DNA of 64,000 nucleotides from the NCBI GenBank assembly GCA_038501785.1, contig JBAMJR010000089.1, forward strand, positions 1,733,501 to 1,797,500. The letters are read 5' to 3'. This document shows, piece by piece, positions 51,856-62,377 of this stretch. The DNA comes from Myoxocephalus aenaeus. Its lineage: Eukaryota > Chordata > Actinopteri > Perciformes > Cottidae. The translations under genes and the position numbers were made by a program. Position 1 is the stretch's first letter; each line of letters begins with the position of its first letter. The notes below the pieces were generated by a model. It was not told where the DNA came from, ran no database searches, and was given only the letters and a program-made list of their open reading frames with translations.

Positions 51856-52056
51856 TTAACGGACAGCCATAGCCTGCGCCTTCTTCAATAGCTGAGGTCG
51901 GCAGGGGATTCGGAGTATGTTTTGCTGGTGGGAACGCTCCACGCTGAGGGTGACTGATGTGTTGTTTCCGACTGTAACATTTAGAGGAAGGTGGTCAGGG
52001 TTCAGCAGCCTCCGCCCGCCTCTGTGGCTTGGCACATCCTCTACAGCCACAGAGCT
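51856..52056 (-). CDS. candidate alternative terminal exon of dlc1 (truncated isoform)
   Basis: This is an open segment of 66 codons plus TAA, preceded by a plausible acceptor (CTCTATTTTTAG ending at 52057). It reads SSVAVEDVPSHRGGRRLL and continues with LPLNVTVGNNTSVTLSVERS, ending LLKKAQAMAVR-stop. Composition and codon use look coding, unlike the AT-rich surroundings. The upstream dlc1 exon ends in phase 0 (...GAKPKSG), so splicing here would keep the frame and stop before the SAM domain. I recall that human DLC1 has a short isoform of about 463 residues that ends near the same junction, but I cannot check it. I do not recognise the peptide. No close AATAAA is visible downstream on the minus strand, which weakens the call. 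It could also be an exon of an unrelated nested gene, or a chance ORF. Confidence 0.4.
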   Translation of the reverse strand, partial: SSVAVEDVPSHRGGRRLLNPDHLPLNVTVGNNTSVTLSVERSHQQNILRIPCRPQLLKKAQAMAVR

Positions 52057-52439
52057 CTAAAAATAGAGTTGCATAACAAATTACTCTCACGCCACGCATA
52101 ACTTAAATTTGTTACGACAGATTACACATATACATCCAAATTATTGACAGCTAATGCTGCTATGACAAGCTAAAACATATTAATAACAAAGCTTGTTCTA
52201 CTCAAGATTGGACATAATTACACCAAACAAGGAAATTCTTCAGTGAGAAAATGTCAATAGAGTTAGATCTGGGCGATATATTGCAATTATATCGATATTG
52301 TGATGTGCGATGCGACTACATTGGTAGATCTAATCGTGTTAGATTTTGAATAAACTGTTCTAATCGTTATTTATTATACATTATTTGTCTTTAGACACTT
52401 AGTCATTACGGATCATTATTTACCAGTTAGTTGGTCCAA

Positions 52440-52695
52440 AAAAGAAATAATAATTGTCATTTTAAATAATCTTTGGTTTCAGATTCTTGTGTGAATATAT
52501 TCTACTTTCATTGGTTTTATGGTTTTATGTGTTTGTAAACTGACTGTTTAACTCTTAGTCGGACAAAACAAGACAATTGATGACCTCACCTTGAGCTTTA
52601 GCAATCTTTGACATTTCATAGACCAAACAATTAAAAATAATAATAATAATAAGTAATCAGCAGATTAACCAAAATAATGACTACTGTAGTTGCTG
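52440..52695 (-). repeat. diverged copy of the 14540-14824 repeat family, reverse orientation
   Basis: Motifs CTTAGTCGGACAAAACAAGA, GACCTCACCTTGAGCTTT and GACATTTCATAGACCAAAC are reverse complements of the order found in the family copy at 14540-14824. It ends near TAGTTGCTGCCC. Boundaries are approximate. Confidence 0.5.
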
Positions 52696-55109
52696 CCCTA
52701 AACACAATATAGAGCCAACTCAATAGATACACATCAGTCTGTAAAGCACATTAAAGCCATCTGTTGCAACACAACAATGCATGTCAAATAACATTGCAGG
52801 ACACCTGCTACACTAAGCAAGTAATAGAAACCTGCCAACAACAACACTCAGGGGCAAAGAATAGCAGCTCCACCATAAGAAAAAACACCTGCTGTGGCAC
52901 AACATCCGCTATATATTAGCCCCAAATTCGATGCAAGAATAACAGGCACCTGCTGAAGGCTAACAATAGCCATCAGCTATGTTAGCAAGGAGCTAGGAAT
53001 CTATTCACTTGAACTTATCCACAACAGTGAATGAATGACAAAATACATGTCAAGTGAATGTCCACTTATAATCTTAACGAATCACACTGCTTCTACGACC
53101 ATACAACACATACATTAAAATCCACAGACACACCAACCACTCCTCTGCACATTCACTGATGGCCAAGATGGAGGTTCAAAGCCATTTGAGCTGCTAGCTT
53201 GACTTGTCGAGGCTAACATTAGAGGTACTAATATCCAAATGTGTCTTAAACCAAAGTATTTGCTTTGGTCCAGAAGAAATAATTACTGGGTTTACTTTTC
53301 ACTAGACAAGGGAAGGGAAAATCCTGGCCAGGGTCAATTGATAGTGTAATTAAGTGACTGTACACATAATACAGCTCCTGAAAAAGGGAAATTAGTCTGA
53401 AGTTACTCTTTAACATGAAAAAAGACACCTAAACTGCATTGATCTCGCTGTCAGTTAGTCTTTCATGTACATCTTGCCAGAATTTAACATTTGAACCTCT
53501 CACTGACTTTCTGCACGGACATATTCATCTTGATATACAGTATCAAAGTTGTGTTGTAACAGGTTGACATACTACTCCTTTTATGTTTGACTACTTGGAT
53601 CTCTGCTATTATATCACAGGTGTTTGTAGAATAGCAATTTCTGTGTTGACTCAAAAAAGGATTACGCTCAGCGTTGGCTTGCCAAAAAGATATTTGTTGT
53701 TTGCTGTCATGTGTTAACTTGCAAATACTTTCTTGTTGGGATTGATGTCAAGACACGTTCAAGGCAACACATACAATGCTAATGCGTATGCTATGTAGTA
53801 GAGTCAGTGATTTATTATCAGGCTTTTTAAAAATCAAATCAGTGTCTGATTTAATTGCAAAATCAGTGTCTGATTTAATTGCTTCGACTGTGTGTACTGT
53901 GTATGAAGTGAACAAGTAAGAAGAGTAAAAAGGGACAGTTTGTGGTGGTGTATTTGTTGTATTGTGAGCAGCTCTAGTTATTCAGTCAAACTATGTATAA
54001 TTATAAAAGTGGTCAGGGGTACAGTGTAATGGGTAACACTAGGAGAAATAATTAGATTTTGATATACACTATAACATTAGATGACACTCACATAAAGGGA
54101 AACAAACATTTTACAGTAAAATAATGACTCAACATACTACCTTCCCTATTAGAACTGAGTTGTATACAACAACAAATTATAGTAATTATTCTGTGCTTGA
54201 AAAATAAATGACACTATGTATATCTTCTTGTAAAACACAAGTGTAATGTCTGGTTGAATAAAACCTCAAGCATGGTTCTTCCTCACATCTGCCTTGTGTT
54301 TGCATCATTTAAAGGATTTGTATTGTCTAGCTTAAAAGATTAAGTGGCCGTCCTAACACTTAAGTTTGAAAGGACTCAACAGTCCCTTCGACTATTAACC
54401 ACTGAGAATCCCCTTCATGAAGTCATCATCTCTTTGGCCTCCATCAATCACCCTGCAGGGCCTCCACTGTAAAAAGCCTCCTATTAGGCGCAGTGAAAGC
54501 ACTGTTTACCCAAGCTTAGCGAGTTACCTTGGGTGACTGCAGGAATGGAGGTTGTGGAAACAGTTAGCTGCAGACATTATACATCACCGAGCATGTTGCT
54601 CTGTATCCCTTAAAGTAGGCGTCACACAGGAGGGAAATATTGTGTTCCTTTTGTGTTCCATAAGAGTTGTGACAAAACAAAGCATTGTCAACAAGGAACT
54701 GCGAAAGATAAATCAAGAATGCGAGATGTCCTTTGCATACATCTTGTGATAAAAGGTCTCAAAGCAGTTACAATCTATTTATTTTAAATATTTCCACTCT
54801 AACAATTGTTTGAGTGCTCAGTCCACTGGCTCCCGGCCTTGTTCACTTTGCCCTGACAGCATTTGCAAAGCAAGGCCGACAAAGCCATAAAGTGAGCAAG
54901 CAAGAGGTTTGAAGACTCACGTCTCACTTGAAGCGTGTCCCTCCTCGCTCCCCCCTGCCCTGGCTTTTCACCCCCAGACCCCCCTCCTGACCCCTTTGTT
55001 GGGGAGAAGGGGTCTAGATCTTTGGAAACAGCTAATTATAGAGTTTTAACGTCTGCTTGGCTAAGCCCTAAGTGCTAGGGGACATTCCTACAACTGGGGG
55101 ATTCACTAG

Positions 55110-55111
<2 letters not shown>
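52696..55111 (-). other. dlc1 intron stretch without recognisable gene
   Basis: A 23-nt tandem duplication (AATCAGTGTCTGATTTAATT units) lies at about 53837-53881. No exon recognised. Confidence 0.5.

Positions 55112-55147
<36 letters not shown>
55112..55147. repeat. (GT)n microsatellite
   Basis: A pure dinucleotide run of 36 nt, about 325 nt downstream of the Pro-rich dlc1 exon. Confidence 0.97.
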
Positions 55148-55150
<3 letters not shown>

Positions 55151-55471
55151 CCCTGTGTTTGCCATTTTTATTTAAACTTGTGTACCACTATGTCCCAAGA
55201 GAAGAAAGTTTATTTTATTTGGAGCATAAAGGTTGTTTAACAGTAGCTCTACACTCAACTAAAAAACTATGCACATGTGAGACACCAGCAACTAAAACAT
55301 CCACAACAATGGACAGCTGATGTTTTGCAGTTTTAAAATCATGAAAAACAGAATAACATTCATACTTTCAACAAGCCGACGCACAAACATGCCATCATGT
55401 AATGTCTTAATTGGTATCTAAGCAATCTGCTGATTATGGTTTAGATGTATGACATTGAGCTCCTGACTTAC

Positions 55472-55585
55472 CCCACTCTTAGGTTTTGCTCCAAGGGCTG
55501 GTGTAGGTCCTGAGGTGGAGGTAGCAGGAACATGTGGTTGTGGAGGGTTTAGTGATGCTGCTGGCACAGATCCTAAATCAAACTC
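55472..55585 (-). CDS. dlc1: dlc1 coding exon, Pro/Ala/Ser-rich linker
   Basis: This exon has 38 codons in phase 0 at both ends. The acceptor CCTGTGCAG ends at 55586 and the strong donor GTAAGT starts at 55471. The peptide begins EFDLGSVPAASLNPP, is rich in Pro, Ala, Ser and Thr, and ends TPALGAKPKSG. That end corresponds to the human segment TPVANSGTKPKTT. Overall conservation is low, as expected for a linker before the SAM domain. Identification rests on the C-terminal similarity, position and phase. An inner donor after AAG-A (phase 1) would join directly to the SAM exon, but its GTGGGG sequence is weak, and the microexon at 42437-42470 explains the phase better. Confidence 0.88.
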
Positions 55586-55926
55586 CTGCACAGGTGAAGG
55601 ATAAAGATGACAATACCGGCATTATCTTACTGTGCAAAGAGCAATGTTTTCCTCCAACATTTCAGTATAGCTTCAAAGATGATCAAGTGCATAGTTTTGT
55701 CAGAACACTACAAAGTTCATCTGCAGATGAATGATACGGTGTTTATAGACATTGCTATGCCTCATAATGGCCACTAAGGGACAGATAAGATTACTCTCGG
55801 CAAAGTCAACAAATAAAGGTAATTTCCAGATCCATTGGGTGCAATACATTCATATAAATAAAAGAGTTGTTTCAAATGCATAAGAAACTGAAGCCAAATC
55901 CAGCAGGATAACATGCAGGTGTGTAC
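55586..55926 (-). other. dlc1: short dlc1 intron (341 bp, phase 0)
   Basis: This intron has a GTACAC donor and an acceptor ending CACCTGTGCAG. Nothing else is visible in it. Confidence 0.85.
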
Positions 55927-56061
55927 CTGGAGTTGTCGGCGATGAAGGGTCGGCGTGCTATCCATGGAGGAGGTGGCACTGAGGGCATTCTCAATTTCCT
56001 GGTCCAACTGGTCCAGCTTCATCAGCAGCAACACCATTGAGTCCAAACGAGCATGTTCACG
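55927..56061 (-). CDS. dlc1: dlc1 coding exon with the LDSMVLLLMKLDQLDQ helix
   Basis: This exon has 45 codons in phase 0 at both ends. The acceptor TTTATTCAG ends at 56062 and the donor GTACAC starts at 55926. It reads REHARLDSMV and continues with the strongly conserved LDSMVLLLMKLDQLDQ, then EIENALSATSS and STPTLHRRQLQ. The human counterpart is LDSMVLLIMKLDQLDQDIENALS, so this is one of the best-conserved parts of the long-isoform N terminus. The leucine/aspartate pattern suggests an amphipathic helix. Calling it a binding motif would be inference. It directly follows the large exon in frame and is used only in transcripts that start upstream. Confidence 0.95.
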
Positions 56062-56204
56062 CTGAATAAACAGACAAATCAGAGAAAAAAATTAAATATT
56101 ACCATTGCAACCAGCTCATAAATGTAGGAGAGACACTGAACCCCAAATTGCTCCCTAGGGACAGGCCAGCTCCCTGTATGGCAGCACTGCCCTCAGTGTG
56201 TGAA

Positions 56205-56270
<66 letters not shown>

Positions 56271-59200
56271 GAGTCCATTTACCATATGCCTCCAAGGATG
56301 GAGAATGAGACAGAAGAGTGCCACTGGAAATGACAAAAGCCAATGGTAATGCATTGTAAATGTGGAAGCATGGAGATGTAGATGAGATGTTTTTGAAATG
56401 CACAGGATGTGGGGATGGCTTACTCTAAAGTTTCAAAGGGGGCATACCTAAAAATCAGCTTTTCAGCTTCTTGATCTGAACAAAGGACTAAATGAGCAGA
56501 GTATTAACAATATACAAAAGATTGAGTCAATATAGAAAAACAGATACAGACTAGTTGGCTTGAAAGACATAAGAATAAGATAAAGATAAAATATAGTTGT
56601 TGGGCTTCTTTTTCATCTAAGGCCTACCTTGATCCGTAATATATCATCATCATATTACAAATAACAGTGCAAATATATTTTCATTACATTTCCAAACTAT
56701 TAATCAGTTATTCGGCTTGAGCCCTTCATGGCAAAAGACTGTAAACTATGCGCATCCATCTTTCCCTGCTTCTTACTTCTCTTTCCTCTTCAACTGCTGC
56801 AGATAATTCTAATCCTGACACATTCGCCCTCTGTTCTTCTGAATCCTTCTCCGTTCTGCACATAAAATAGTCCTGGTTGTTTCCTGTGCTTTTTCCACAC
56901 TCCCATTTGCATTTAATATACACAACTATTTTGTGTCATCTCTGGTCCATTTTTGATCATATAATTTACAAACTTGGTCTGCTAATCTGCAGTGCTTAAC
57001 TAGCCGTTCTCACACTGCAGTAACAAGTGTCACACTGACCTCAGGTGGCGTCTCATCAGTAAGACAAGCTCAATAACATGCAATCCAGCCCACCTTCACA
57101 CTCCACCACTCTGTCCTTGTTTGCTATGCCTCAATCCTGTTATGTTTGATGCAATATAAACCCTTGGCTGAAGTTCAAACTTGTAAAATCCCTTTCTGGA
57201 CTTCTTAACACAGTATATACGTTTTAATTTCCTCTTGCCTGTCCTTTATACTGGCTCCGGGTGTGGCTCGCTGTCTGAGCTTCTCTCCCGAGAAGAACCC
57301 CACGAAATGACATCACACGGCCGGCTCATTAGTCCCTACAAACCTCATTACAATCTCCACGAACATACCCTGTTAAACACTTTATGAGGGTGAGCTCATG
57401 GGACACACAGCTATGATTGTATGTTGCAAATGTATGGAGGCATGTTACTGTGTGAATGGGAGCCTGGATTTCATATGCTGTGTCTTTTCTTAGATGTGAT
57501 CAATTACAGAGAAATCTTACAGTTAAGTTATTTAGTAATAAAGATATTCCGTGAGGTGGCTAGATCTTGTTTAAGTTAAGTTTACGACGGGTGTGTTCAG
57601 ATGACAGCATTCAGATGAGATGTGTGACTAATGCTAATATATGTGAGGTTGACAGGTTTATGGATCCGAGATACAATCTGCATCACGGTAAACAAGTTCC
57701 AGCTCCGCCTGGCTCCCTGCTCTGCCCCAAATAAAGTCTTATGACTTGCACTTACATTTATTTTCCAGTTAGTGCCCAATTAGCCTGTCAAAAGCCGTCC
57801 CTATTGGATTTGCCGAGAGAGCAAATGAAAATGCGTCTCACGTTGATGTCTTCATTGGCATTCCCGGCTAGTGGCAGCGCACATCGCTATGTTCCGTCTC
57901 CTTGGCAAAGTATCACAATGAAACATTGTACTGTGGTAAAACAATGACATCTTTACGAGACATCACTGAATGAACAAAAGCATCTGGCTCGAGATGGCCA
58001 CAACAACCACAAAACAGCAGAGTAAAAAACAAGTGCAGTGCAATGTCAGGCGCTTTTTCGGGGGCATTCTGGTGGTTTGGGTGTTCTCAGAAGGTTTATT
58101 TTCTCTCTTTCCAATCTTTTGAGGTTTCTGTTACATTCCTCTCGACTTCCTGTTTTTTGAGATGGGAGACAGTTCCCACACTGTTTGAACTCTTAGACCC
58201 CTCCTTCCCCTTTACTTGCTCTCATTTTCAAACCCCCTCCTTCAACCCTGTGGCCGTAATCCCATTTTTCAAACATGTCCATTAAACTGAGGGTCTCTTC
58301 CTCTGCTGAGCTGAACATAGTGTGCACACAATTATGCATATACTGTTTACTGTATGTATCTCATTCATAAACATGATACGCATGAGCATTTGATTGATAA
58401 ATGAGGACTGAAAGGCAGAAAAAGAGACAGAGAGAGCACTGAGATGATGATGTTGCCAAGAGGTCGGCTGTCAGATAATCAACAGTTGAGCCAGTTTGGG
58501 CCTGGGGTCAAGATAAAGCCCTGTTGCTAAAACAAATAAACACAGTAACAAAGCCCAATATCAGGTTAATCTGAAGCCATTATACAAACCAGATGGCTTC
58601 CATTTTCAAACGGAATCTGCAACAACAACATGGTTCACTGGGGACATAATCATTTGTTAGTCCAATATCTTGTCAGAGATAATTCCAGGTTGCGGTTGCC
58701 ATTGTAGATAATAACATCAGTTCTGTAATTTCCTTCGTGATATCCAATAGGTTTGTCTCCTTTTTCTTGATGATAAATACAGTCTGTTACCTCCCTTGGA
58801 GATGGTGATAATGCTAATTGGTAAAACCTTATTTCTTTCCTGTCCTCATGATCTTCCCTAAAGCACTTTTTCTTCATAAACTGGCTTCATAAAGAATGTA
58901 AATGGGGTCGCTGTCAACGAAGAGGTAAGCCATCCCCATATGGTGGATAAATTGCCTTGGTGCCCTACAATTTAATGGCCGAACTCCTCTATTTGATTTC
59001 CATGCGACAGTTACTTTTCTTGGATATTGAATCCAAAAGGTTGAAAGCCGTTCTAAGATTGAAACTGGAGCCAGTGGTAATAAGTGCGGCACTCGTTTTC
59101 CATGTCCTTGCATTGGTCATCTCTGGTTTTTGGCAGCTGATGAGAGTGACTTCACCATCGGTCATGACTGAGAGGGCCTCCAAAATTGTTTTTGCACACA

Positions 59201-60384
59201 TGGATGGAATTTGTGTTGAAATAATCAGTGAGCGTCATAGCGCATGCCACGCATTCAATTTGAGGTTGAACACATGACATGTGTACTTTGTAAAGGGGAC
59301 TGTGGAAGTGTGTATCAGCAACGACATGACATCCTACATTATCTGTCCGTATAGATACAGATAAATTACTTTAGAAATATTATACAGTAAGTTAAAAACA
59401 CAGTTAACTGAACAGGACAAGACAGACATTCTTCATTAGCAGTGCAGCATATTGTGACGTTATATAAACTGCAGGCATCAAATCATCCCACACACTGACC
59501 AACAAGCCACTATTAACCGCCACGTTGCACACTTCAGTATAACACACTGTTCATGATATCCTATCACAGGAAGTTAGAAAACTCAGAAAACGACAGATAG
59601 TCTTGATATGCAATGAAAAAACGCGTAGGACCTCACAACTACAGTATAGTGTTTTTTTAAACCATTTAATAAATGTATAGCCAGTACACAACGTTGAATA
59701 CAACCCATGCGTGGGATTTTCATCTCAAACTCTGTCGCTGTTCACAAGCGGGTGATCGTCTTCATCACAAGAATCTGACTTTCCACAATATGGTGCTTGT
59801 CTAAACAACATGCCTGCTTAATGCGCCCTGCGTTGTAAATAATGGATTTCTTGTTGCCATTCCAAAAAGGCAAACACTGCAACTACTAACAACGAATAAA
59901 TACTGTGTCCATTCCCGGATCATTTCTTTACTTCAATTAGCCCGAATCCAGGAACTGCTTATTTGAAATTTTTGGCACTTTTGACACTGTAAAGACTCTG
60001 TAAAGAGCACAACACACAGTATTTTCTGGAGAGTGCAGTTTAGGCCTTTCACCCCAGAGATCACTTGAGCTTCCAGCCCCTTCTGTGTTCATGGTCTCCA
60101 TGCCCTTATAGGACCTTGTTTTGCAAGCCGTTGAGAAAAAGTAAAACATTTCACAGATCTCACCCCCACTCAACGATCTGTAAGCATGTGAGAGTGAAGT
60201 CATTGTTTTCCGAGACGATTGCCAGTGTGGGACAAAAATAATTTGTAGTCCATAAATGTCCAGTAAGAGCCAGGTTGAAGTGCCAAAATCGCAGTTACTA
60301 CGCAGAAACAAAAGACAATATGTATTTAAATATCAATTGTGATCCGCTGCATCTCTTCTACATAGATATCATATGCAGCCTTAC
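56062..60384 (-). other. dlc1: dlc1 intron between the large exon and the LD-rich exon
   Basis: This is a 4.3-kb phase-0 intron. It contains an (AT)n tract at 56208-56267 and, at about 57590-57960 and 58650-59270, stretches of balanced composition without simple repeats that look more like conserved noncoding DNA than ordinary intron. Human DLC1 has a few extra residues (RKEIRED-like) between the two flanking segments. I did not find an extra exon for them here, and the direct junction keeps the frame. Confidence 0.75.
56208..56267. repeat. (AT)n microsatellite
   Basis: A pure dinucleotide run of 60 nt, about 150 nt upstream of the LD-rich dlc1 exon. Confidence 0.97.
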
Positions 60385-62328
60385 CTTTCTCATACGCACT
60401 TGGACCACGCTGTCCACTTTTGGATCTCCAGGTTTATTCGTTCCTTCTAAAATTGGACTGGCGAGTTGTGCGTCACTGTGAATAACAGTGTGCACGGCCT
60501 CTTCTGGCTCCTCCATTCTAGAGACTGTGGCTCCTGGCCTCTGGTGTTCCCTCTGACCATCTGCCACCTCGGAGGCAGGTGACTCACCGAGGTAACAACC
60601 AGGAGCTTGGTTGCCATGGAGTCCCTCTGGAGAGAGCTCACCGTTGACCTCCGCAGGGCACGATGGCAGGTTTTCAGTCTGCTGTTCGGAGCCTGCATGT
60701 TTAACATCCATATGGGGCTGCTGGACATAGGGATTTTGGTTGAAATCTGGGGCGATGTTCTTTTGAGGATCCAGTACAGGGGTGCCATCTGGCTTAACAT
60801 GGCTAACTTCTGGGATAGTATCCAGGTTTGAATAGCTATTTTCCAACTGCAGGGCTATGGTTTCATCGTCACAACAAGCCAACTCTCTGGACACTGACCT
60901 TACATCAGTGTTTTCCATCGGTTGACTAACGGAGGTCGTCGTTTCCACATACTGGTCTGAACACTGGGTCATTTTTGTATGGCTGGGGCTTCCTACTGAA
61001 TATCCAGAATCCATTTTTTCAGATGACACGTTGCCGTTAACTGTCATAGAGCAACACTGACCATTGAAACACATATCGGATGATGTGATTGGCTCATACC
61101 TGTCCTCTGCTGCTGCTTTCTCGCTGCCTTCTGCTTTTGCACTTCGCTCTCCCTGAGGCCCGTTAATCGGTGTCATTTCAACATTACGCAGCTCCAACAA
61201 TGCCCGGTGGGATATTTCACAACCATAAGCCAGATCCAAACCCCCAGTACAGTCGTGAGGATCCTGCTCTACTCCTTGAGTCTCTCTTGACTGAAGTCCT
61301 GTATTTTCATTTAGAGTTTCGGGCACATTTAATCCATCCAGTTTGACAGCAGCCTCTGCGCTCCGGTTTTCAGTTACCCCTTTGTCGCATACTTCCTCTA
61401 CCACTAAAGTCACAACTGTTTCCAAAGTTTTGTTCGCCTGTGACATCACATCACCACTCTCCATCATATTAACTGAACTGTGCAGCACACCAACCGGTAA
61501 GGTTACACTTGTATCAGCATGGCCAAAAGTGGAAATCTTCTCTCCCTCGAGATCTGGAAGGTCAGTTTGAGGTTCCAGTTCAGCAGCAGAGAACTGGTTT
61601 AGTGCGGCCTCAGAGATTTCAGGAGGTCTGCTGTAACCCTCTGTATGGCTCTCCTTTGTTTCCTGATGATTTGGAAGTTTGCCAGGCGGTTCACCAGCCA
61701 ATATAGACAGTAGAGGCCCATTGTTTGAAGAGATAAAGATGCATTGTTGCCCTTCACGTGAGATATGTGGACTTTTAAAGACATTATCGTCATTGTAGAT
61801 GTTGTGACTCTGGCTACTCTCACCGCCAACTTCACCATTGATGGTCTTCTTAGTGTGACTGCTGCTGCCAGTTGCACAAGAAATATTTTCCCTGTTTGAG
61901 TTACTGTGAAATTCTCCAGACTTCCCAATGTTTGCGATATGGAGATGCTCGGATTCAGAGGCCCTTTGGACAATATTGACATCCACCAGCTCATTAGGGC
62001 CATGAACTGACTCCTCCTGCAAATCCATTTGAACTTTAACACCACTGTCCATTAGCTTCAGCTGTTCTAATGCAGTATAATCACACACGACCGAGGCGTT
62101 CACCTCCAGTGTCTGAGCCAGGTCATGTGTGGGCAGTTGGTGGCAGCCCTCCGGCATTGAGGCACACCTGGTCCGTCGACCTTGCTTTGAAGACCCTGCT
62201 CCCATCCAAGGCCCCTCGCTGTCCACCCCATGACAGCAGACCAGGTCCAGATCATCATAGCTGTACTGTAATCCTGAAGCATGAGTCACATGCTCCTCCC
62301 AACTTCTTTTCCGTATGGCTACTGGCAT
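60385..62328 (-). other. dlc1: translated part of the large dlc1 exon (648 codons)
   Basis: This marks the coding part only. The start is chosen because the next residues match the conserved DLC1 long-isoform N terminus, and because an acceptor lies only 49 nt upstream, leaving little room for another start. No intron is needed inside this part. An internal acceptor/donor pair cannot be excluded by eye. Confidence 0.9.
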
Positions 62329-62377
62329 GGTGGACAGCCAGTGCTATCCCATAGAGATGCTAATGAGGGGAGATATT
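60385..62377 (-). CDS. dlc1: dlc1 large N-terminal coding exon (long isoform; ATG at 62328-62326)
   Basis: This exon encodes the N-terminal extension specific to the long isoform of DLC1, a Rho GTPase-activating protein of focal adhesions and a tumour suppressor. The 3' splice site TTGATTGCAG ends at 62378, and 49 nt of 5' UTR precede the ATG. The exon is open for 648 codons and ends in AGA-AAG before the donor GTAAGG at 60384, in phase 0. The first residues, MPVAIRKRSWEEHVTH, match the human long-isoform start almost exactly. The next stretch keeps the short CCHG motif, and the last residues (VQVRMRK) match the human NQVRLRKRK segment just before the following exon. Between these anchors the protein is polar, acidic and Ser/Thr/Asn-rich, with no membrane segment or known domain, so it is probably disordered and fast evolving. 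It looks clearly longer than the human counterpart (about 400 residues from memory). The frame continues 8 codons into the intron; those are not coding. Confidence 0.95.

Larger units (their letters stand above)
42471..55471 (-). other. dlc1: dlc1 intron of 13 kb (phase 0)
   Basis: This intron lies between the Pro-rich exon and the microexon. It holds a possible alternative terminal exon (51856-52056), a reverse-oriented interspersed repeat (about 52440-52695), and microsatellites at 43228-43283, 46155-46229, 47152-47244, 47420-47483 and 55112-55147. It also holds a TATG-rich tract at 48971-49020. I see nothing else with coding character; ORFs near 45.9-46.3 kb are read through TG repeats. 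Confidence 0.8.

Noticed and set aside
60358..60384. Last eight codons of the 656-codon frame
   Set aside because: They follow a good GTAAGG donor and have no match in DLC1; the coding exon ends at 60385.
60385..62328. STARD13 or STARD8 instead of DLC1
   Set aside because: The start MPVAIRKRSWEEHVTH, the LDSMVLLLMKLDQLDQ exon and the MILTQ alternative start all match DLC1 as I know it; no feature favours the paralogues.
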